A stretch of 11,183 bases of DNA, taken from Deltaproteobacteria bacterium. Its GTDB lineage: Bacteria > Desulfobacterota > Deferrimicrobia > Deferrimicrobiales > Deferrimicrobiaceae. Below the pieces are notes generated by a model, which saw only the letters and a program-made list of their open reading frames with translations, did not search any database and was not told where the DNA came from. Location of the stretch: NCBI GenBank assembly GCA_003105225.1, contig PQAK01000082.1, forward strand, positions 1-11,183. Reading direction: 5' to 3'. A program made the position numbers and the translations under genes. Shown here one piece after another: positions 1 to 5,603 of the stretch. Position 1 is the first letter of the stretch; each line of letters starts with the position of its first letter.

Positions 1-2069
1 CTCCTCCGGCGTTCCCGGGCGCGGCCGCTCCGGCCGCCGTCAAGCCTGCGGCGCCTTCGGTCTTTCCGGGGGCGGTCCCGCCGCCCGCCGTGACCCCGCA
101 CGTTCCTCCGGCATTCCCGGGCGCGGCGGTACCGGCTCCCGCATCTCCTCCGGCCGCAAGACCCGCGCCCAGACCCGCTCCCGTTTCCGTCGGCGCGGGG
201 TTCTTCGTGAAGTTCAACAACGCGGACATCTACGAGGTGATCCACACGCTGGGCCGGACCGCGGGGATCAACTACCTGATCGACCCGCGCGTCCGCGGTG
301 TCGTGAACGTCCACACCCAGGGAGCGGTAAGGAAGGAGGATGCGCTCGAGATCCTGTTCTCGATCCTGCGCATCAACGGCGCCACGGCGGTCCTCGAGGG
401 CAACGTGTACCACATCGTGCCGATGAACGAGGCGAAGATGGAGCCGCTGCAGGTGGGCGGAAAGGAGGACCTTACTTCTCCCAACCGGCCCACCATGAGG
501 GCGTTCCCGCTGCAGTACATCGCCGCCGCCGAGATGGTCAAGGTGATCAAGCCCTTCCTGTCCGCGGGGGGGGACGCCGTGGAGGTTCCGCGGGCCAACA
601 TGCTGCTGGTGGTCGACACGGCGGGGAACATGGAGAAGCATGCCCGCCTGGTCGAGCTGTTCGACGCGGATGCGTTCAAGTCGGCGGGGGTGCGCCTGTT
701 CCCGCTCAAGTACCTGGACCCGGAGGAAATGTCGAAGAGCCTGGACGCCGTCTTCGGCGCCCTGGACTTCGGAGCGAAGAGCGCCCGCCCTTCGGGGATC
801 AACTTCGTGCCGCTCGTCCGCCTGAACGCGCTTCTCGTGGTGGCGGCTTCCCCGAGGACGCTGGACGAGGTGGAGCGCTGGATCGGGGAACTGGACCGGG
901 AGCCTTCCAGCACCTCGCGGATGGTCCACCTGTACCGGGTCCGGCACGGCAAGGTCAAGGACGTGGCGGCGATTCTCGAAAAGCTCTACCCCCTGCGCGC
1001 CGCGGGGCTCCCGGGGAAAACCACCGAGTTCCAGCCGCAGGTGGCCGAGCCCGTCAAGCCCTTCATCCTCTCCTCCCCGCCGCCTTCCTCCGACGCGCCG
1101 CCGAAGACCTCTCCGCAGGCGCGGGCGGGAAAGAAGGAAGGGGAGGGATTCGACATCATCCCCGACGAGCCGACCAACGCGCTCATCATCCGCGGGAGCG
1201 CTTCCGAATACGCCGCGATCCTGGAGACCCTGAACGCGATCGACGTCTACCCCCGCCAGGTGCTGCTCGAGGTCCTGATCGGGGAGGTGCAGCTGGACGA
1301 CACGCTGAAGCTGGGGATCGACTGGACGTACGTCCGGCAGATCGGGGACGTCAGCCACAACGTGTCGCTGGTCACCTCGGCCGCGGACATCACCTCGGGC
1401 CTCAAGTACGTGGTGGACAAGACCGACCGGCTGACCGCCGCCTTCCGCTCGCTGGCCAACGACGGGAAGGTGTCGATCCTTTCCGCGCCCAGCGTGATCG
1501 CCGCCAACGGGAAGAAGTCCAAGATCCAGGTGGCCGACTCCGTCCCCGTGACGACGGCGTCGATCGTCGCGAACTCCAATCCCCCGGTCACCACGCAGAC
1601 CGTGGAGTACCGGGACGTGGGGGTGATCCTCTCCTTCACGCCGTTCATCAACGACCAGGGGATCGTGACCCTGGAGATCGAGCAGGAGGTGAGCGAGATC
1701 AGCACCACGCAGGCGAGCTCGACCACCAACCCGAGCTTCTTCAAGCGGAACATCCAGACCACGCTCGTGGCCACCGCGGACCGGAGCATCGTCCTGGGAG
1801 GGCTGGTCAAGGAGCGGAAATCGCTGAACCGGGACGGGATCCCCTTCTTCTACAAGATCCCCCTGATCGGATGGATCTTCGGCGCCCGCACGGACAACAT
1901 CACCCGGAACGAGCTGGTGCTGTTCATCACCCCGCGGGTCATTTCCAGCGTGGAGGAAGGGACGCAGTTGAGCCGCGACTTCGAAGAGCGCGTCCAGGAG
2001 CTCAAGCGCCGGTTCGGCGAGGCGAAGGGAATCCGCCATACGCCTCCGCCGCCGGACGGGAAAAAATAG
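1..2069 (+). CDS. gspD: Type II secretion system secretin (GspD family), 5' end outside the window
   Basis: This is the outer-membrane channel of a type II secretion system; it would form the multimeric pore through which folded periplasmic proteins leave the cell. The reading frame enters at base 3 and is open to the left edge, so signal peptide and start are missing; the GTG at 90 is internal. Domains by base position: Pro/Ala-rich segment up to about 200; N0 about 201-425; N1 about 492-674; N2 about 687-905; N3 about 918-1289, with a Pro/Ser/Lys insert about 1010-1150; secretin pore about 1293-1949. The pore carries the family hallmarks VPVTT, VEYRDVGVILSFTP and the C-terminal IPFFYKIPLIGWIFG. 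A charged tail ending PPPPDGKK follows and could serve as a pilotin-binding region. No gspE follows, so this is the last gene of its operon, as in Xps-type clusters. MshL or PilQ are less likely given four N domains. Confidence 0.94.
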   Translation, partial: PPAFPGAAAPAAVKPAAPSVFPGAVPPPAVTPHVPPAFPGAAVPAPASPPAARPAPRPAPVSVGAGFFVKFNNADIYEVIHTLGRTAGINYLIDPRVRGVVNVHTQGAVRKEDALEILFSILRINGATAVLEGNVYHIVPMNEAKMEPLQVGGKEDLTSPNRPTMRAFPLQYIAAAEMVKVIKPFLSAGGDAVEVPRANMLLVVDTAGNMEKHARLVELFDADAFKSAGVRLFPLKYLDPEEMSKSLDAVFGALDFGAKSARPSGINFVPLVRLNALLVVAASPRTLDEVERWIGELDREPSSTSRMVHLYRVRHGKVKDVAAILEKLYPLRAAGLPGKTTEFQPQVAEPVKPFILSSPPPSSDAPPKTSPQARAGKKEGEGFDIIPDEPTNALIIRGSASEYAAILETLNAIDVYPRQVLLEVLIGEVQLDDTLKLGIDWTYVRQIGDVSHNVSLVTSAADITSGLKYVVDKTDRLTAAFRSLANDGKVSILSAPSVIAANGKKSKIQVADSVPVTTASIVANSNPPVTTQTVEYRDVGVILSFTPFINDQGIVTLEIEQEVSEISTTQASSTTNPSFFKRNIQTTLVATADRSIVLGGLVKERKSLNRDGIPFFYKIPLIGWIFGARTDNITRNELVLFITPRVISSVEEGTQLSRDFEERVQELKRRFGEAKGIRHTPPPPDGKK
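2..127 (+). repeat. Direct repeat within the Pro/Ala-rich secretin N-region
   Basis: Bases 2-25 recur at 104-127 with one mismatch in 24 (G11 versus A113), an offset of 102 bases or exactly 34 codons. Both copies encode PPAFPGAA. A weaker protein-level copy, PSVFPGAVPPPA, lies between them. The region is low complexity, and the repeat may extend left of the window. Confidence 0.8.
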
Positions 2070-2088
2070 GCGGTTCGAGACGCCGCCT
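2061..2088 (-). terminator. Intrinsic terminator of the minus-strand gene, in the convergent gap
   Basis: Read on the minus strand, AGGCGG (2088-2083) pairs with CCGCCT (2073-2068) around a 9-base loop and is followed by ATTTTTT (2067-2061). The hairpin starts at the TGA stop of the minus gene and overlaps the last codons of the secretin. On the plus strand the same stem has no T-run, so it should act mainly in the minus direction. Confidence 0.65.
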
Positions 2089-4505
2089 CACTGCATCACG
2101 AACGTTATCGACCGGCTCGCTTCGAACGGCACGGCGGTTCCGGCGGCCCTCGCGAACACGATGATTTCGTAGGTCCCCGGGGGAACGCCGGCGGTGTTCC
2201 AGCTCCACGAGGCCGACGAACTGAATGCCTGGGCCACGGAGAGCTCGCTGGCGCCCGCGGATCTGCCCGCGAACTGGTATTCGTAGGTCCCGCCGCCGCC
2301 GGCCGCCGCGGTGAAGGTCACCGTAACTCCCGCCGGCTGAGGGCTCGGCAGGCTCGGCGTGAGCGTCACCCCCACTGCCGCGGGCGTCGTGATCGTGAAA
2401 TTCATCGTCTGGGACGCCTCGAAGGGCGCCGAGGATCCGGCGTTCCGCGCGTTCACCCGGATCTCGTAGGTGCCCCCCAGAATCCCCGCCGTCTCCCAGG
2501 TCCAGGCGGGATCCGTGCCGTAGCTCCTTGCGACGGAGAAGGGCCCCGCGCCCGCGAGCCGGCCCTGGAACTCGTACTCATAGTTGCCGGTGGTCCCGAT
2601 GGCCGCGGCGGTGAACGTAACGCTCGCGCCCCCGGCCTGGGGATTGGGCAGGCTGGAGGTCAGGGTTACTCCTGCAACGGGAGAGTTCGCAGGCACGGGG
2701 ACCTGGTTCACCGCGGGGGTCGGCGCTATCCCCTGCGCGGGGGGAACCAGGGTCGTGTTGTCCCACGGGAAGACGTCGGACGGTCCGAACGGATAGTACG
2801 ACAGGATCTTGTTCGCCACGTTCGCGGGAACGCCGGGGAAGGAGGGAAGAACGCCCGGGGGAGTCCCCGCCTGGGTCCTGGGATCGAGCCCCGAGAACGG
2901 GAACGGAGCCAGGGCGAACCGGAACGGGTTCGCGGCATCCGTCGGCTCGCAGGGGCCGGCTCCGCACCCTCCCGGTCCGAGCCTCCGGTCCAGGTTCCAC
3001 GGGATGCCGGTGAATATCAACGGCGTCGACAGCGCTGCGACGTTTACCGCCCCCATGTCCGGATGCACCAGGGCCACCGGGTTGAGATACCTGCCGTTGA
3101 ACGACGCGTTCCCCCGGATGTCGGCGCTGTCGCCGATGGCGAAGTTCGACTTGTTCCGGGTCCGGCCGATGATGTCCCTGCTGGGGGGATTGAGGATCGC
3201 GAAGTTCTGGTCGATGAACAGGTTGCCGCCGCCCGGACAGCCGAACCCCGCCGGCGCGGCCGCGAAGCCCGCGTTGGCGAGGTTGACGCACGGGGAAAGG
3301 TCCGGGTCCGTCCCCACGAGGAAATCGACCAGGTATTCGATGACGAAGAGGTTGAACTGCGTGGGGAGAAGCCCTTTGTTGATGGTCGTCGGATTGTTCA
3401 CGGTCGAGGCGATCGGGATCTCGTGGGGCTGGCCGGTCGCCCGGTCGAAATGGATCGCGAACACGTCGAGCTGCGAGTCGGGCAGGGTGGTGGTGCCGGC
3501 CAGAAGCATCAGGATCCGCCGGTCCTGGAACCCCGCGACGTCCCATGCGGCCTCGTCGAATTTCATGTAGTCCGGCTGGCCGGGCGACGTGGTCAGCTTC
3601 ACGTTGACCCGGAGGGTGTGCGCGGAGAGGAATTCCACGCCGCCGATCGATTCGAAATTCCCCGTCGCCTGGATGCTGTCCCCCGCGCGGATCGGGGCGA
3701 ACCGATACGAGTTGTCGACGGGGTTCCCGTTGTTGACCGTCCGGTTGGCGGCCGGGCAGAAGGGATCGCCGTTTCCGTTCGCGTCGCTGCCCGAGGTCCG
3801 GTTCCCCCCCGTGAGGGTGCTGGGGATGCAGGCGGGGTAGCCGGTCGTGAAATGGACGGTGTAATTGTCGGCGTCGACGCCGTAGCGGACGTCGGCGCTG
3901 CAGTTGGGCGAGCCGGAGAGGCAGCCTTTTCCCTGCTGCACGGTGAAGCGGCCCGTGGGGTCGTTGATGCGGACCATGACGCCGGTCGCAGGATCGCCCG
4001 GTATGCCGTTGACCCGCAGGTAGCCGTCCGCGTGATCGATGAAGGTCACGTTGCCGGCGACGCTTTCCACCCCCTTCTCCAGGCGCGCCTGGCCGGCGAT
4101 GACGTCGCCGGCGGCGGAGACGTTGGCCAGGAGGGTTGCGGTGGCGCCGGTCCCGCTTTTGTTGCAGCGATCCCCTTTCGCGAGGCCGGTCTCCCCGGTG
4201 GCGATGCACGGTCCGGGGGCGTCGGAATGAAGCTGCCGCAAGGTAAGCCGGTTTGCGGGAAGGTCGAAGATGAAATTCCGGGGGATGACGATGTTCTGCC
4301 CTCCCACGACGATGCGGCCTCCCGACCAGGGATCGGCCGCGTTATCGATGGAGATGAACTTCACCTCTCCGGTGATCGGCGCCTGCCTCGGGGCCGCGTC
4401 CGCCGGGCAGGGAAGCCACCCGGCCGATGACAGGATCGCCAGGAGAAGGAAAACGCTTCCGCAGAATTTGGGTGCCGGAATTCTCCCGCATGTCGTCCTC
4501 CCCAT
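2088..4505 (-). CDS. Exported protein of unknown function with two C-terminal Ig-like repeats
   Basis: An 805-residue protein that I do not recognise by function. Residues 1-38 look like a Sec signal peptide: basic start, hydrophobic FLLLAIL core, cleavage near ADAA-P. The start fits a strong GGGGAGGGG ribosome site just upstream. The mature part has five cysteine pairs and no CxxCH, so it is disulfide-rich but not a c-type cytochrome. Around residues 46-140 and 160-300 are short beta-rich segments of the form GEVKFI / GNVTFI ... RVNG. Residues about 611-710 and 711-805 are two tandem Ig-like domains resembling the Y_Y_Y/FN3-like repeats common in extracellular deltaproteobacterial proteins. 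The gene converges on the secretin and diverges from the receiver. An exported or surface partner of the multicopper protein is plausible inference only; substrate binding or adhesion by the Ig-like repeats is another possibility. Confidence 0.82.
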   Translation of the reverse strand: MGRTTCGRIPAPKFCGSVFLLLAILSSAGWLPCPADAAPRQAPITGEVKFISIDNAADPWSGGRIVVGGQNIVIPRNFIFDLPANRLTLRQLHSDAPGPCIATGETGLAKGDRCNKSGTGATATLLANVSAAGDVIAGQARLEKGVESVAGNVTFIDHADGYLRVNGIPGDPATGVMVRINDPTGRFTVQQGKGCLSGSPNCSADVRYGVDADNYTVHFTTGYPACIPSTLTGGNRTSGSDANGNGDPFCPAANRTVNNGNPVDNSYRFAPIRAGDSIQATGNFESIGGVEFLSAHTLRVNVKLTTSPGQPDYMKFDEAAWDVAGFQDRRILMLLAGTTTLPDSQLDVFAIHFDRATGQPHEIPIASTVNNPTTINKGLLPTQFNLFVIEYLVDFLVGTDPDLSPCVNLANAGFAAAPAGFGCPGGGNLFIDQNFAILNPPSRDIIGRTRNKSNFAIGDSADIRGNASFNGRYLNPVALVHPDMGAVNVAALSTPLIFTGIPWNLDRRLGPGGCGAGPCEPTDAANPFRFALAPFPFSGLDPRTQAGTPPGVLPSFPGVPANVANKILSYYPFGPSDVFPWDNTTLVPPAQGIAPTPAVNQVPVPANSPVAGVTLTSSLPNPQAGGASVTFTAAAIGTTGNYEYEFQGRLAGAGPFSVARSYGTDPAWTWETAGILGGTYEIRVNARNAGSSAPFEASQTMNFTITTPAAVGVTLTPSLPSPQPAGVTVTFTAAAGGGGTYEYQFAGRSAGASELSVAQAFSSSASWSWNTAGVPPGTYEIIVFARAAGTAVPFEASRSITFVMQ
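2091..2675 (-). repeat. Two tandem Ig-like protein repeats (about 95-100 residues each)
   Basis: Copy 1 is residues 611-710 (bases 2675-2376) and copy 2 is residues 711-805 (bases 2375-2091) of the minus-strand protein. Both run VTLT.SLP.PQ, then VTFTAAA, YEY.F.GR.AGA, a W.W.TAG turn, GTYEI.V.AR.AG and PFEAS. The copies are clearly homologous, which indicates internal duplication. Their beta-strand spacing suggests Ig/FN3-type folds. Confidence 0.8.
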
Positions 4506-4564
4506 GTTCCCCTCCCCCGGATCCGCCCGTTCCCGGCCGGATCGTCGATCGGGTCCCTTTCAGT

Positions 4565-4580
4565 ACAAATTGCATGCCAA
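4565..4580 (-). promoter_or_regulatory. Sigma-54-like (-24/-12) promoter for the minus-strand exported protein
   Basis: Reading the minus strand from 4580 down gives TTGGCATGCAATTTGT. Against the RpoN consensus TGGCACG-N4-TTGC, TGGCA, the following G and the TTG of the -12 element match with exact spacing; the final base is T rather than C. The predicted start is near 4553, leaving a leader of about 48 bases to the ATG at 4505. The imperfect -12 base lowers confidence. Confidence 0.5.
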
Positions 4581-4631
4581 TGCGCTTTCGTTGTCCCATA
4601 AGGGATATCGCCAAGTATCCTGGAAACGAAA

Positions 4632-4647
4632 CCGTTGCGGGCAACGG
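4632..4647. repeat. Perfect inverted repeat, candidate activator site
   Basis: CCGTTG-CGGG-CAACGG is a perfect 6-base inverted repeat with a 4-base spacer. Its centre lies about 87 bases upstream of the predicted minus-strand start near 4553, a distance typical of enhancer-binding-protein sites at sigma-54 promoters. The sequence shows the repeat itself; a role as operator is inference. It lacks a T-run on the plus strand, so a terminator is unlikely. Confidence 0.45.
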
Positions 4648-4904
4648 CGCTTCCGCACCCGGCAGGAAAATATTTCGAAAGGGCGGCCGTATAATGATAG
4701 TGTCCCGTCTATTACAGTCGGATGGGGGTGCGACGCAAGTTGCAGCGACGACAAAGGTTTCTGCTATGGAACTTATCGAATCAACAGGTTTTTTTACGGC
4801 GTCGACCGCGAATTCCCGAACGGCGGACGTCCCTGCCGGAGATCCCGCCTGGTCAGGGGCGTTCCATCTCCTTGATAAAATGCGGGAATTATTATTTGAT
4901 TGCC

Positions 4905-4920
4905 TTGGCACCTTTTTTGA
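4905..4920 (+). promoter_or_regulatory. Sigma-54-like (-24/-12) promoter for the receiver gene
   Basis: TTGGCACCTTTTTTGA matches the RpoN consensus TGGCACG-N4-TTGC: TGGCAC is exact, the 4-base spacer is correct and TTG is present, with A instead of C as the final base. The predicted start is near 4932, giving a leader of about 37 bases to the ATG at 4969. This is the best of the three sites in the window. Confidence 0.58.
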
Positions 4921-4927
4921 TTGTTTT

Positions 4928-4948
4928 AACCTTCAATGAGGTTTTTTT
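4928..4948 (+). terminator. Terminator-like hairpin with T-run
   Basis: AACCT and AGGTT form a perfect 5-base stem around TCAATG, followed by a run of T (4944-4948). The stem is short and AT-containing, so it is weak. It lies at the predicted start of the sigma-54 transcript and so should not stop that RNA. It could end read-through from further upstream and insulate the receiver gene. Confidence 0.35.
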
Positions 4949-4968
4949 GACTTCTTCCCGGGGGGGAT

Positions 4969-5373
4969 ATGAAGCGGAATATTCTGGTCGTGGACGATGA
5001 AAAGACCTTCCAGTTTTCCGCCCAGATCGCGCTCCGGAGAGCGGGGTACCGCACCGAGGCGGCGGGGGATGGGGAGGAAGCGCTCGGGAAGATCCTGGAC
5101 TCGGATGCGAGGGACGATCCCTTCGACCTGCTCGTCCTTGACATCCGGATGCCCCGGATGTCCGGAGTGGAGCTCATCGATGAACTGATCCGGCGGGGGA
5201 AATTTATTCCCACGATCGTGATCTCAAGTTTCCTCGACAGGGGGCTCATCCGCGAATTGGAGAGCAAGGGGTGCTCGACCATCCTCGAAAAACCGTTTCC
5301 GCCGCAGGAACTGGTGGGAACGATCGAAGACACGCTGTCGAAACTCGCGACGTCCACCGCACAAGAAGATTAA
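4969..5373 (+). CDS. Receiver-only response regulator (CheY-like, no output domain)
   Basis: A 134-residue single-domain receiver of a two-component system, expected in the cytoplasm and phosphorylated by a histidine kinase not in this window. The fold runs from residue 4 to about 125. The acidic pocket is D9-D10, the phospho-acceptor is D58 in LVLDIRMP, the switch serine is S86 in IVISS, and the conserved lysine is K108 in EKPF. All key residues are present, so it should be active. No DNA-binding, GGDEF or other output domain follows: the stop comes right after a short Ser/Thr/Glu tail. It therefore acts through protein contacts or as a phosphate relay. The start fits the canonical M-K-R-N-I-L-V-V-D-D opening, with G-rich GGGGGG just upstream. 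It lies between two sigma-54-like promoters and points toward the multicopper gene. Confidence 0.94.
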   Translation: MKRNILVVDDEKTFQFSAQIALRRAGYRTEAAGDGEEALGKILDSDARDDPFDLLVLDIRMPRMSGVELIDELIRRGKFIPTIVISSFLDRGLIRELESKGCSTILEKPFPPQELVGTIEDTLSKLATSTAQED

Positions 5374-5384
5374 CCCGGAAATCC

Positions 5385-5399
5385 CGGCGCGGCGCGCCG
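5385..5399. repeat. GC-rich stem-loop just after the receiver gene
   Basis: CGGCG (5385-5389) pairs perfectly with CGCCG (5395-5399) around a 5-base loop, 11 bases after the TAA of the receiver gene. There is no T-run, so it is not a classical intrinsic terminator. It could protect the mRNA 3' end or pause polymerase. Confidence 0.4.
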
Positions 5400-5493
5400 T
5401 ACATCGCTTTGGTGTGACATCGGTTGCTTCCGGTCAGGAGGCATTCGGATTGTCCCACCCACCTCCCGGACCGTTCCCGTGCATGCTCAATGT

Positions 5494-5520
5494 AACCTTT
5501 TGGAACCAAATGGTTTTTCT
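5494..5520 (+). terminator. Inverted repeat plus T-run between receiver and multicopper gene
   Basis: AACCTTTTGG (5494-5503) and CCAAATGGTT (5506-5515) pair over ten positions with one T-T mismatch, and T5514-T5518 follow. As RNA this gives a modest intrinsic terminator about 120 bases past the receiver stop. As DNA, its core TTTGG-AA-CCAAA is a palindrome centred about 57 bases before the predicted start of the multicopper transcript, so it could instead be a regulator site. Confidence 0.4.
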
Positions 5521-5533
5521 AGGTCCCCAACGA

Positions 5534-5550
5534 TTGGCATATCGCTTGAA
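5534..5550 (+). promoter_or_regulatory. Sigma-54-like (-24/-12) promoter for the multicopper gene
   Basis: TTGGCATATCGCTTGAA aligns with TGGCACG-N4-TTGC: TGGCA and TTG match at the right spacing, and A replaces C at the last -12 base, the same deviation as the receiver promoter. The predicted start is near 5561, about 43 bases before the ATG at 5604. A ribosome site AGGGGGG lies at 5589-5596. Confidence 0.48.
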
Positions 5551-5603
5551 TGAAGTCCCCTCGACGCGGAAGGTGTTCCGGGGTTACCAGGGGGGGCGCG
5601 ATC

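Larger units (their letters stand above)
4506..4968. other. Divergent intergenic control region (463 bases)
   Basis: This gap separates the minus-strand exported protein from the receiver gene and is more AT-rich than its surroundings, most clearly at 4871-4950. It holds two sigma-54-like promoters in opposite directions (4565-4580 minus, 4905-4920 plus), a perfect 6-4-6 inverted repeat (4632-4647) and a terminator-like hairpin (4928-4948). There is also an exact TATAAT (4690-4695) without a good -35. A 57-codon open frame at 4766-4939 follows an AAAGG with 8-base spacing, but it is too weak to call. I see no tRNA, and no GEMM-type c-di-GMP aptamer consensus, although I looked for one. Confidence 0.7.

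Noticed and set aside
3063..4430. A 455-codon plus-strand open frame opposite the exported protein
   Set aside because: It is a shadow of the minus-strand gene, which has a signal peptide, a good ribosome site and duplicated domains.
4427..4939. A 170-codon plus-strand frame across the divergent region
   Set aside because: Its first part overlaps the signal-peptide coding region of the minus gene, has no ribosome site and shows no recognisable features. Only the last 57 codons have a plausible ribosome site, noted as a finding.
5565..5600. GGGTTACC-containing leader resembling the 3' end of a GEMM (c-di-GMP) riboswitch
   Set aside because: The rest of the aptamer (GGCAAACC, GACGCAAAGCC) is not present at the expected distance upstream.
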